A stretch of 64,000 nucleotides of DNA from Hyphomicrobiales bacterium (GCA_016710435.1 JADJVV010000001.1:3246501-3310500), one strand, 5' to 3'; counted from the stretch's first letter, positions 7,966-15,948 are shown. The notes: generated from the sequence alone by a model not told the origin. Numbers and translations: made by a program.

Positions 7966-9801
7966 TCAGTCCAGCACGCGCCGTACGGCACCCTTGGCGG
8001 CGGATGTGGTGAGCGCCGCGTAGGCCTTGAGCGCGTTGGTGACGTTGCGCTTGCGCTTCTCGGCGGGCTTGAAACCCTTGGCTTCCTGCACCTTGCGCCG
8101 CGCCGCCAGCACGTCATCGGCCACGGCCAGCGTGATCGTCCGCGCCGGAATGTCGATCTCGATGCGGTCGCCCGTCTGCACCAGCGCGATCACGCCACCC
8201 TCGGCCGCTTCCGGCGAGACATGGCCGATCGACAATCCTGACGTGCCACCGGAGAAGCGGCCGTCGGTCAACAGCGCGCAGGCCTTCCCCAGGCCCTTCG
8301 ACTTGATGTAGCTCGTCGGATACAGCATCTCCTGCATGCCGGGTCCGCCGATCGGGCCTTCGTAGCGGATCACCACCACATCGCCCGCCTTCACCTCGCC
8401 GTTGAGGATGCCGAGCACCGCCGAATCCTGGCTTTCGAACACGATGGCGGGACCGGCGAACTTGAGGATGCTCTCATCCACGCCCGCCGTCTTCACGATG
8501 CAGCCCTGCGCCGCGATGTTGCCGGAGAGCACGGCCAGCCCGCCATCCTTCGAGAACGGCGTCTCGGCGGAGCGGATCACGCCCGTCGTGCGGTCGAGGT
8601 CGAGATCGTCCCAGCGCCGATCCTGGCTGAAGGCCACCTGCGAGGGCACGCCGCCCGGTGCCGCGAGGAAGAAATCGCGCACCGTCTTGGAGTTGGTGCG
8701 GCGGATATCCCAGCGGTTGATCGCCTCGCCCATGGTCTTGGCATGCACGGTGGGAAGGTTCGTGTGCAGCAGCCCTCCCCGCTCCAGTTCGCCGAGGATC
8801 GAGAAGATGCCGCCGGCGCGGTGCACGTCTTCCATGTGCACGTCGGACTTGGCGGGCGCCACCTTGCACAGCACCGGCACGCGGCGCGACAGGCGGTCGA
8901 TATCGTCCATGGTGAAATCGACGCCCCCCTCATGGGCGGCGGCGAGGATGTGAAGCACCGTGTTGGTGGAGCCGCCCATGGCGATGTCGAGCGTCATGGC
9001 ATTCTCGAACGCCTGCTTCGTCGCAATCTTGCGCGGCAGCACGCTCTCGTCGTTCTGCTCGTAATAGCGCTTGGCGAGATCGACGATCAGATGCCCCGCC
9101 TCCAGGAACAGCCGCTTGCGGTCGGCGTGGGTGGCGAGTGTCGAGCCATTGCCCGGGAGCGAGAGGCCCAGCGCCTCGGTCAGGCAGTTCATGGAATTGG
9201 CCGTGAACATGCCGGAGCACGAGCCGCAGGTGGGGCACGCCGAGCGTTCGATGGTCGCCACCTCGGCGTCGGAATACTTGTCGTCGGCCGCCGCCACCAT
9301 GGCGTCCACCAGGTCAAGCGCCTGCATCTTGCCGCCGAGCAGCACCTTGCCGGCCTCCATCGGCCCGCCCGAGACGAACACGGCGGGATGTTCAGCCGCA
9401 TGGCCGCCATCAGCATGCCGGGGGTGATCTTGTCGCAGTTGGAGATGCACACCATGGCATCGGCGCAATGGGCGTTGACCATGTATTCCACGCTGTCGGC
9501 AATGATCTCGCGGGACGGCAGCGAGTAGAGCATCCCGTCGTGGCCCATGGCGATGCCGTCGTCGACGGCGATGGTGTTGAACTCCTTGGCCACGCCACCG
9601 GCTGCCTCGATCTCCGCGCGCCACCAGCTGGCCGAGGTCCTTCAGGTGCACGTGGCCCGGCACGAACTGGGTGAAGGAATTGACCACGGCGATGATGGGC
9701 TTGCCGAAGTCATTGTCCTTCATGCCCGTGGCGCGCCAAAGCCCACGCGCGCCCGCCATGTTGCGGCCATGGGTGGAGGTGCGGGAACGGTAGTGGGGCA
9801 T
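7966..9801 (-). CDS. ilvD: dihydroxy-acid dehydratase (frameshifted as given)
   Basis: IlvD dehydrates dihydroxyisovalerate and dihydroxymethylvalerate in valine and isoleucine synthesis, using an Fe-S cluster. The start at 9801 gives MPHYRSRTSTHGRNMAG, the family N-terminus. Two compensating indels disturb about 80 codons: an extra G near 9619 (LVARGDRG instead of LVAREIEAAGG) and a missing G near 9386 (NIPPCSS instead of NIPAVFVSGG). The intervening correct frame reads GIAMGHDGMLYSLPSRE. The cluster region CPTCGSCSGMF and the C-terminal DGRFSGGTSGLSIGH are intact. The repaired length is 611 residues, which is normal. Confidence 0.95.
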   Translation of the reverse strand: MPHYRSRTSTHGRNMAGARGLWRATGMKDNDFGKPIIAVVNSFTQFVPGHVHLKDLGQLVARGDRGSRWRGQGVQHHRRRRRHRHGPRRDALLAAVPRDHCRQRGIHGQRPLRRCHGVHLQLRQDHPRHADGGHAAEHPAVFVSGGPMEAGKVLLGGKMQALDLVDAMVAAADDKYSDAEVATIERSACPTCGSCSGMFTANSMNCLTEALGLSLPGNGSTLATHADRKRLFLEAGHLIVDLAKRYYEQNDESVLPRKIATKQAFENAMTLDIAMGGSTNTVLHILAAAHEGGVDFTMDDIDRLSRRVPVLCKVAPAKSDVHMEDVHRAGGIFSILGELERGGLLHTNLPTVHAKTMGEAINRWDIRRTNSKTVRDFFLAAPGGVPSQVAFSQDRRWDDLDLDRTTGVIRSAETPFSKDGGLAVLSGNIAAQGCIVKTAGVDESILKFAGPAIVFESQDSAVLGILNGEVKAGDVVVIRYEGPIGGPGMQEMLYPTSYIKSKGLGKACALLTDGRFSGGTSGLSIGHVSPEAAEGGVIALVQTGDRIEIDIPARTITLAVADDVLAARRKVQEAKGFKPAEKRKRNVTNALKAYAALTTSAAKGAVRRVLD

Positions 9802-9855
9802 GGGAGGGTGTCCTCTAAAACTGTCACTCGCCCATCTTCCCTCCCAACTATCATA

Positions 9856-9869
9856 CCTGCGAAAGCAGG
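9856..9869. repeat. short REP-like palindrome
   Basis: CCTGC-GAAA-GCAGG lies inside the sequence atacctgcgaaagcaggaat. This core matches the widespread intergenic repeat whose antisense translation reads IPAFAGM. It is 55 bases upstream of ilvD, at the edge of the low-GC island. Only this one copy was noticed in the window. Confidence 0.6.
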
Positions 9870-9951
9870 AATCCAAAATGGTAGTTCCACCGGGCTTAAA
9901 TTCAAAGGCGCTTTAACACCGACAAGACGTCAAAAGAAAGAGGCGAGCGCT

Positions 9952-10026
9952 ATGCAAAAACCACAACTCCAACCGACCATTTTCTACACTTCGCGCGTGG
10001 AAATGGTGACCAAAGGGGATGAGTAA
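9952..10026 (+). CDS. possible 24-residue leader or small protein
   Basis: An ATG preceded by AGAGG opens a 24-codon frame, MQKPQLQPTIFYTSRVEMVT then KGDE, which ends at TAA. Its end overlaps an ATG (10019) that opens the next small frame. This could be a leader peptide or a remnant. The surrounding 9802-10243 region is AT-rich and otherwise contains only the REP-like palindrome and the next small frame. Confidence 0.25.
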   Translation: MQKPQLQPTIFYTSRVEMVTKGDE

Positions 10027-10193
10027 CTAGAAGAAAAAAGCGCGTCCCAGCCAAAATTGCCCATCAATTGCAGCTGTACGATGAGATATTCAAACACCAA
10101 GATCGCGGCGGCTTTGTCTTCATTGTCGCCGCTTGTTTGGTGGATGTAAAAAAATATTTGGTTCCAAAACGGTCGGAAGTGCTCCTAGCCTAA
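10019..10193 (+). CDS. possible 57-residue protein with one extra base near its start
   Basis: ATGAGTAAC is followed at once by TAG. Removing one base there joins the ATG to an open frame that runs to TAA at 10191-10193. That frame translates to a basic N-terminus (RRKKR), then YDEIFKHQDRGGFVFIVAAC and KKYLVPKRSEVLLA. The amino-acid content looks like a real soluble small protein. GGGG lies directly before the ATG. I do not recognise the family. It could equally be a fragment of a decayed island gene. Confidence 0.3.
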
Positions 10194-10243
10194 AGTCAAA
10201 GGAACCACCTAGGTTCTCAAAGACACCTTAGCGCTCGACAGAG

Positions 10244-10898
10244 TTATTCCGCGGCAATTCGACTTGCTTGCGAGTGGTTGGCATATGTATTCCAAGTCGG
10301 CGCATACTCGTCATTTGCTTGGTTTCCCCAATAGGTCCAGCCAGGCCTTGTCCCCCTGGCAAACAACTCGAGAAACGGTCCCCTTGAGCAGCTTTCGATT
10401 AATTCATACTGCTCGTCAGGTTTGCGTGAGTGTTCGCGCTTTCGGGTTTCGATCATATTCACTTGCCGTCGTCCAGGTGCCAATGTGCGAGCATTCTTGC
10501 CGCGTATGCCGAATAACAGTATTTCAGTGACATTACGAAAGTAGAATCCAACGCCTCGTCCATCGGAGCCGCCGTCCTTTCTGATCTTATGCCAGACGAT
10601 ATTACTCTTGTAGTCGAAACCCGGCAATTGCTCCCTCAAATCAATCAGGCGAGCAACGCATTGGTCCCACATATAACGAATGTGCCGGTTGATTCACTAC
10701 TTCGGCAACAGGCAGCGTGCAGATATCCGCCGTTTTCATAGTATCATACCGGGTGAGGCGGCGATGTTCTGGCGCGATCTTTCCGGTCCGGTTGATGAAA
10801 CGCCACGGTGGATCAGCCAACACTGTCTGAAACTTTCGGCCTCGCAGCGACACGGCGAGATCGACGATCGTTTTATTAAGCTGGTTCATCGTCTTCAA
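10244..10898 (-). CDS. MT-A70-family DNA adenine methyltransferase (frameshifted)
   Basis: Motif DPPW, within VLADPPWRFINRTGKIAPEH, and the downstream GVGFYFRNVTE and NMIETRKREHSRKPDEQYEL blocks identify an MT-A70-type N6-adenine methyltransferase. Members are common on phages and islands as solitary modifying enzymes. The first frame (TTG at 10898 or ATG at 10889) stops at 10641 and coding resumes in another frame (GFDYKSNIVWHKIRKDGG). Between them a short stretch fits the third frame (TNALLA), so at least two indels lie near 10640-10680. The TTG start overlaps the stop of the cyclase gene, suggesting translational coupling. Activity depends on whether the shifts are real. Confidence 0.75.
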
Positions 10899-12100
10899 AA
10901 TCGTGTGATTGGAACCTGCCCAAACTCGATACCGATAGCTAAACCGAGGCTCGACACTCCGGGAACTAGAGTCTTACAAAGATCGAAGGACGATTGCATT
11001 GCAGAGGCGCACATGGCGGCATGATGTAAAGTGCTGGCCGTCCGAGACTCACCATCTCCTTTAGCCAATACACCATGAATGCAATCACCAATAAACCGAA
11101 TTCGCTTACCCGAAAAATCAGTCTTGAGAACCGAGTTTAACTCCTCTCGAATGACATGTATGCCTATCGCCGCTTCCCTGATTGCATTACTACCCTTCTC
11201 TATCGCAGCATCAACGAACGCTGTGAATTTATCGACATCGGCAAAAATTGAACATGCACGCAGTCTTGCTGTATGGCTTGGGAATACTTCTTCAAACTTC
11301 ATGTCAGCTAGCGGTAAAGTCGGCTCAAAGAACTGAAAGCGCTTTGGAAATTGCTGTTCCCTTGCAATGGCCAAGGCCGACTTGGACAAACTATCGAAGC
11401 GATAGATGTTCGAGGCTGATCGAATTTCGTCAAGTTCCAGTTTTCTGTCAAACGTTGCTGGCCTTCGCATGTTTGACGAAGCGCGGGGAGAAATGAACAC
11501 GCCTTCCGTCTGCGCTGCAGCAGCAAGCTTAGCAGCATAGTTTGCTGGTTTACCGAGAAAAAGGATATCCCGATCATGATTTCGACCCGTGGTCAGGGCC
11601 AAACACTTGCCTTGGTCAACTCCAAAACGCACCCTGCCTGGGACACCGAGAGTCTGCGCAATGCTTCTTGTGGCTTCAGACAACACCTGAGCAAGCGCGA
11701 CTGCCTTTTGAATTTGCCCTTCAGGACTCCCTTCGGAATCTGACACAACCGCATGGAGACGTGTTCCATGGTAGTCAACTCGTTCAGCGTCTCCATACTC
11801 AACGACAGCATCCCACAGCCGATATTGAGCATCCAAGAAGCGCAACAAGGCTTCATGAGTTTGCTCGGTCTCTCGGCCAGAGGAGTCAAAAACCAACCTA
11901 TCATAGTCTATCAAATGACCATAGAGATGAGCTCCCTCAACCACAAACGCCTTGCGTGGCGAGTACTCTTCGAGGGAACTCTTGATGACCAGACTGGAAT
12001 TCGGTCTCTGACTAGCCAACGAAATTCCATTGTCGAGTTCTGGCGCCCCAGCAAGATACCGCTCTATTCTACCAATTGATCGATTTCTATCCCAAGCCAT
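10895..12100 (-). CDS. pycC: Pycsar-type nucleotide cyclase, tandem cyclase domains, last domain short
   Basis: This 401-residue protein has two class III cyclase homology domains. Domain 1 (about 45-205) has VDYHGTRLHAVV and GRNHDRDILFLGKPANYAAK, the region carrying the transition-state Asn. Domain 2 (about 285-401) has ACSIFADVDKFTAFVD and IRFIGDCIHG, the two metal-binding aspartates. Domain 2 ends at AIGIEFGQVPITRF, roughly 50 residues before a cyclase domain normally ends. The neighbour is a cNMP-binding/TIR protein, which is the Pycsar arrangement. The product is inferred to be cCMP or cUMP made upon phage infection. I chose ATG 12100 (AAGG upstream) over GTG 12154. Confidence 0.8.
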   Translation of the reverse strand: MAWDRNRSIGRIERYLAGAPELDNGISLASQRPNSSLVIKSSLEEYSPRKAFVVEGAHLYGHLIDYDRLVFDSSGRETEQTHEALLRFLDAQYRLWDAVVEYGDAERVDYHGTRLHAVVSDSEGSPEGQIQKAVALAQVLSEATRSIAQTLGVPGRVRFGVDQGKCLALTTGRNHDRDILFLGKPANYAAKLAAAAQTEGVFISPRASSNMRRPATFDRKLELDEIRSASNIYRFDSLSKSALAIAREQQFPKRFQFFEPTLPLADMKFEEVFPSHTARLRACSIFADVDKFTAFVDAAIEKGSNAIREAAIGIHVIREELNSVLKTDFSGKRIRFIGDCIHGVLAKGDGESRTASTLHHAAMCASAMQSSFDLCKTLVPGVSSLGLAIGIEFGQVPITRF

Positions 12101-12182
12101 GTTAGCCCTTGATTGAGTTGATGGGTTTAACCGTTTCAAAAACGTCAAGCTCACGAACAGACCGCAAGATTACTTTGCCAAT

Positions 12183-13106
12183 TTAGCAACATCTGGAATC
12201 AATGATAGCGGGTTTGTGATAGGGATATGGAATGTAAGTCACACCATCCAAATCGGTCGTTCTCTTAGAACTAACCTGCTCGAATTTCACGGTTCGGCCG
12301 TCCTTGAGCCTTTTCTTCCCAGTTGACGAAGCCACAAGAAATGAGCGTCTCAAAATCAGGGGCACTAACGGCTAGGCCATACTCTAAAAGCACATTGTCT
12401 CTGGCCATCAATACTGGCTCCGATCCCTAGAACTGACTTCGTCAAGAGGTTCAGCTAGCGCAACCGCAAAGTCGCACGAATTTAGCTCTTCAACTAAATT
12501 CGGCAACGTGTAGTCGCCCGGCTTAATCGTGTCTGCCCACCACACTTTCACTTCAATGTTAGCTGCTTTTAATTTCCCTTTCAATTTCGTCGCGAGCTTC
12601 TTGCTCTCCTTTGCGCATATAATGAATAGTTTCGGCTTGGCATTCACTACTCTGAAGTACTTGTCACGATCTCTCAGCCTGGCCGACAAACTCTTTGCCA
12701 CCTCTAATGCGGCCAGCGGAAAACTAGTCAAAAAAACTGTGAAAGCGGCTCGACTTAAGACGAGCACCGCTGTGGACAAATCAGCTATGCAAGTTGCACT
12801 CCTCGGCATTCGATCGAGTGCAGCCATTTCTCCGACGTGCTCACCGTTGCCACGTAATCCGTGCCAATTGCCATTAGTGTGTATTTGGATGCGTCCGCTG
12901 AGAACGATGTAGACGGCGGAGTCTCTTTCGCCCTGCTTTATTAACATTGATCCGCGTTCAAAGATTTGCACTCGGCCATTATCAAACAACCAAGCTGCAG
13001 CTTTCTTGTCCTGACACGCCAGCCTAGATTCAAGGAGTGCACTGAGAACACTTTCCCGAGCTTGCGTCCCTGCAAATTCTTTTCGCAAATGAACCAAATC
13101 ACTCAT
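12183..13106 (-). CDS. pycTIR: Pycsar effector, cNMP-binding domain plus TIR domain (frameshifted at the C-terminus)
   Basis: Residues 1 to about 150 form a CRP-like cyclic-nucleotide-binding fold with the phosphate cassette GEHVGEMAALDRMPRSAT. From about 160 a CAP12/Pycsar-type TIR domain begins (KPKLFIICAKESKKLATKL, CDFAVALAEP). The main frame stops at 12408. The TIR domain continues in another frame (ARDNVLLEYGLAVS) and then returns to the first (RRSFLVASSTGKKRL ... GVTYIPYPYHKP) to a stop at 12183. The two indels are near 12420 and 12360 and cancel. A frame ending at 12170 (IPDVAKLAK) is an alternative C-terminus. Effectors of this type bind a pyrimidine cNMP and degrade NAD+ to block phage. 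Confidence 0.8.
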
Positions 13107-13214
13107 GCCAACAAAAACCTAACTTACGATACAATATTCAACATTAGGTAGTGAACCGATGCAGATACATCTGTTCTCCAGACGTCTCAAGAACATTTTT
13201 CCTCCTTCCACATC

Positions 13215-13243
13215 TTTACTTTTTCCCATAATAGGATTATATA
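13215..13243 (+). promoter_or_regulatory. sigma-70-like promoter of repeated gene copy A
   Basis: TTTACT (13215-13220), a 17-base spacer, and TATATA (13238-13243). The start codon of copy A is exactly 30 bases downstream, the same distance as in copy B. Confidence 0.55.
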
Positions 13244-13273
13244 CCCTCCTGACGGTTCTGGAAAGGAGGGCCA

Positions 13274-13741
13274 ATGTCGGTTGTGTCTCTACATTGCCAG
13301 AACCGTGTGCAGCGCCTGCGGGGCGGATGTGCCGACACCACGCCGCCACCCGGGAGCCGGAGTTCCGCCCCTTGGATACTATGGTCCAAGCGCGGTTTAC
13401 CGCAGTACACCCACGCAAATCCGCCACCCCTTCACCTCGCCCGGGCTCAGACCCCGGGTGGAACGGATGGCGCGCGGCCTGGCTTCAGTGCCCTGGCGTG
13501 CCGCAGCGCGTGGACGTGGCGAGTGCGGGGCTTGCGGGCCAAAATCGCTGCGTTTCCTGGTGCCATGACGGCCCGCCCTTCACCCTCGGGTGACGGGCGC
13601 CGGCGTGGCCGGGCTTTGCGCCCACTTCCCCCTTTCCCACTCCATGCATGCAGGTGCAGAGCCCGGACGGAAACCGTCCCTCCTCCTTTCCTTCCCCGAT
13701 TCCTTCCCCGATTCCTTCCCAGGCCCCCCATGCCGCCGTGA
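13274..13741 (+). CDS. repeated orphan gene family, copy A
   Basis: An excellent Shine-Dalgarno sequence (AAGGAGGG, 13263-13270) precedes ATG. The 155-codon frame is Arg/Pro-rich. It shares blocks in order with copy B (32582-32944, opposite strand): MS..-LHC at the start, PGSR-SAPW, SKRGLPQ-TH near residue 40, W-RVR-LRAK-AAF near 85-95, then ACR, T-TVPP and a final PMPP stop. Several length-changing differences between the copies keep the frame. Near the end FLPR repeats three times, from a 12-base tandem repeat. Two hairpins (13371-13390, 13392-13403) lie in the conserved core, so a structured RNA or intergenic repeat is the main alternative. No known family is recognised. Confidence 0.45.
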   Translation: MSVVSLHCQNRVQRLRGGCADTTPPPGSRSSAPWILWSKRGLPQYTHANPPPLHLARAQTPGGTDGARPGFSALACRSAWTWRVRGLRAKIAAFPGAMTARPSPSGDGRRRGRALRPLPPFPLHACRCRARTETVPPPFLPRFLPRFLPRPPMPP

Positions 13742-13775
13742 CCCTCGCTCCCGACGCCTGTGGCCCGGGCCTCAA

Positions 13776-13799
13776 CCCTCTCCCGCAGGCGGGAGAGGG
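13776..13799. repeat. CCCTCTCCCGC palindrome
   Basis: CCCTCTCCCGC and GCGGGAGAGGG are separated by AG, giving an eleven-base perfect inverted repeat. Such intergenic palindromes are widespread in proteobacteria. It follows repeated-gene copy A and precedes the DUF4405 gene. The rest of 13742-13927 shows nothing else recognisable. Confidence 0.6.
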
Positions 13800-13927
13800 C
13801 GAAGGGCGTTGCCGTCCCCCTCCCCGATGTGGGGATGAGGGCCAAGCCCAAAATAATGTTGCGATGCAGCGACGGAACCCGGCGCCCTCGCCCGTCTCAT
13901 CGGCAAGACCAACAACGGGACACCATC

Positions 13928-14440
13928 ATGCCGGACCTTCTGAACCGCTACGCCACGCCCTTCGTCACGGGCTTCTTCCTCATCTCGCTCGTCTCGGGCG
14001 TCGCCCTGTTCTTCCATGTGGGCACCGCGGCCTTCCGCGAGATGCACGAAATCCTCTCGCTGGTGCTGATCCTGCCCTTCGGCCTGCACGTCTGGAAAAA
14101 CTGGCGGCCGTTGCTGAATTATTTCCGCCGCGCGCCCTTCTGGATCGGCTCCGCCGTATCGCTTGCAGCGGCCATCGCCTTCGCCTGGCCCGCCCTCACC
14201 GGCACTGCCGCCGGAGGGGCCGGTGGACCGCCGCCCTTCGCCCTCTCCAACGCCGTGATGAAGGCCCCCGTGGCCGAGGTCGCCCCCGTTCTCAACGTGA
14301 CGGCGGAGGATCTGCTGGCGGGCCTCAAGGCCAAGGGCTTTACGGTGACGGGTGCGGAACAGTCCCTCGTCGAGATCGGCAAGGCTTCCGGCAAGGACAC
14401 CATGGAACTCGCCGCCACGCTGGTGGCGCTGGCGAAGTGA
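13928..14440 (+). CDS. DUF4405 membrane protein
   Basis: This 170-residue protein begins MPDLLNRYATPFVTGFFLIS. Three hydrophobic segments lie near residues 12-32, 42-60 and 72-95, with a histidine in HEILSLVLILPFGLH that resembles the haem-binding helices of cytochrome-b561-like DUF4405 proteins. A small soluble tail (about 110-170, VLNVTAEDLLAGLKAKGF) faces one side of the membrane. The function of the family is not established. The start at 13928 is the first that gives the conserved N-terminus, though the Shine-Dalgarno sequence is weak. It converges on the NCS1 transporter. Confidence 0.75.
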   Translation: MPDLLNRYATPFVTGFFLISLVSGVALFFHVGTAAFREMHEILSLVLILPFGLHVWKNWRPLLNYFRRAPFWIGSAVSLAAAIAFAWPALTGTAAGGAGGPPPFALSNAVMKAPVAEVAPVLNVTAEDLLAGLKAKGFTVTGAEQSLVEIGKASGKDTMELAATLVALAK

Positions 14441-14473
14441 TGCGGAGCGGCTCCACGTTCCCCCACAAACAGA

Positions 14474-14497
14474 ACAGCCGCCCCGAAGGGCGGCTGT
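14474..14497. terminator. hairpin between convergent genes
   Basis: ACAGCCGCCC-CGAA-GGGCGGCTGT is a perfect ten-pair stem between the stops of the convergent DUF4405 (14440) and NCS1 (14518) genes. Flanking T-runs are poor on both strands (TTCTGTTTGT on the minus side), so it is probably a bidirectional terminator of moderate strength. Confidence 0.6.
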
Positions 14498-14517
14498 CGC
14501 TTGAAAAAGGCCGGGAG

Positions 14518-15948
14518 TTACTTCGATCCCATCCGCAGCAGGTAATACACCCCGCCGCCGATGGCGACACCGAAGAACCAGCCGTAGGTTCCCCACCACA
14601 CGGGCAGGATGGTCGTGAAGGTCGGCAGCACCGATGAGAACAGCGCGCCCACGGCGAGCGCGATCAGCGCCTTCACGTGCCAGCCGCTCTGGAAGCGGAA
14701 CTCGCCGTTCTCCTGGTACAGCGCCGCCACATCGAGCTTGCCCTTCCGCAGGAGATAGTAGTCCACCATCATGATGCCGAAGATCGGGCCCATGGTGGAG
14801 CCGATGAAGTTGACGAAGTGCGCCGCACCCGTTTGCCACGGCGCCCAGGGATAGAGGATCAGCGCAATCGCGGCGGCAATATAACCACCCCGCTTGAAGT
14901 TGATCTTGCTGGGATAGATGTTGGCGAAGTCGAACGCCGGCGACACGAAGTTCGCCACGACGTTGATGCCGAGCGTTGCCACCGCGAAGGTGAGCGCCGC
15001 CAGCGCCGCCAGGAACCACGAGTCGAACTTGGCCGAGATCTGGTCGGGGTGCAGCAGCACTTCATTGTAGACCGTGAAGGCCGCCGTCGTCGTCACACCC
15101 GCCACAAGGCAGAAGGCCAGAAGGTTGATCGGCAGGCCCCACAGGTTGCCCTTGCGCAATTCCGCCTCGCTCGTCGCATAGCGCGAGAAGTCGCAGAAGT
15201 TCAGGTAGAGCGCCGCGAAGTAGGTGATCCATGTCGCCGCCACCGCAAACAGCGCGGCCATCGAGCCCGGCGCACCCGGCACGCCGGCATCAGCCGTTGC
15301 CTTCAGCAGCACATCCTGCGGAATTTCACTGCCGAACGAGAAGGTGCCCGACTTGACCACGAGGTAGACCGCCAGCAGCAGCATCATGATCCACACCGCA
15401 GGTCCGGCCCAATCCTGGAACTTGCGCACCGTCTCCATGCCGCGCTGGATGATGAGCAGCTGCAAGGCCCACACGATCACGTAGCAGATCACCTCCAGCG
15501 TGGAGTGCCCGAGCATGTGATTGTTCTGGTGGAAGGCCAGCATGCCTTCGTTGCGCACCAGAAGCGCCACGATCGCCCCCGAAGCCGCCGAGGTCTGCGC
15601 CCCGTACCAGAAGCAGGCAACGATGGCCCGCACCAGCGCCGGCAGGTTCGCACCCACCGTGCCGAAGGAGGCGCGCGCCAGAACCGGATAAGGCACGCCC
15701 GTGCGCACACCGGCGGTGCCGACGAGCGACATCAGGAAATAGATCACCAGCGACCCCAGTCCGATCGCCAGCACGAAATTGATGAAATTCCCGCACAGCA
15801 GGAAAAGGCTCGCCGCGAGGTAATAACCCCACAGGCTGTGAACGTCGGACGTCCATACGTTGAAGATGCTGAACGCGCCCCACTTCCTCTCGGTCGCAGG
15901 CGCCAGATCCTCGTTATATAACGAGGGTGACGGATTGCTGATTTTCAT
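14518..15948 (-). CDS. NCS1-family nucleobase/hydantoin/allantoin cation symporter
   Basis: The 476-residue inner-membrane protein has about 12 hydrophobic helices. NCS1 features include NEDLAPATERKWGAFSIFNVW at the N-terminus, GVPYPVLARASFG near residue 90, and the SKINFKRGGYIAAA and MMVDYYLLRKGKLD regions near the end. The family imports uracil, cytosine, allantoin, hydantoins or thiamine with a cation; the substrate cannot be fixed here. The start at 15948 (MKISNPSPSLYNEDLAP) fits the family N-terminus. An NtrC-like site about 77 bases upstream of the start suggests nitrogen control. The palindrome CCTCGTTATATAACGAGG (15909-15926) lies inside its first codons. Confidence 0.9.
   Translation of the reverse strand: MKISNPSPSLYNEDLAPATERKWGAFSIFNVWTSDVHSLWGYYLAASLFLLCGNFINFVLAIGLGSLVIYFLMSLVGTAGVRTGVPYPVLARASFGTVGANLPALVRAIVACFWYGAQTSAASGAIVALLVRNEGMLAFHQNNHMLGHSTLEVICYVIVWALQLLIIQRGMETVRKFQDWAGPAVWIMMLLLAVYLVVKSGTFSFGSEIPQDVLLKATADAGVPGAPGSMAALFAVAATWITYFAALYLNFCDFSRYATSEAELRKGNLWGLPINLLAFCLVAGVTTTAAFTVYNEVLLHPDQISAKFDSWFLAALAALTFAVATLGINVVANFVSPAFDFANIYPSKINFKRGGYIAAAIALILYPWAPWQTGAAHFVNFIGSTMGPIFGIMMVDYYLLRKGKLDVAALYQENGEFRFQSGWHVKALIALAVGALFSSVLPTFTTILPVWWGTYGWFFGVAIGGGVYYLLRMGSK

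Noticed and set aside
14677..15921. 414-codon plus-strand frame opposite the NCS1 gene
   Set aside because: Antisense shadow, Arg/His-rich with no recognisable motif; the minus-strand transporter is clear.
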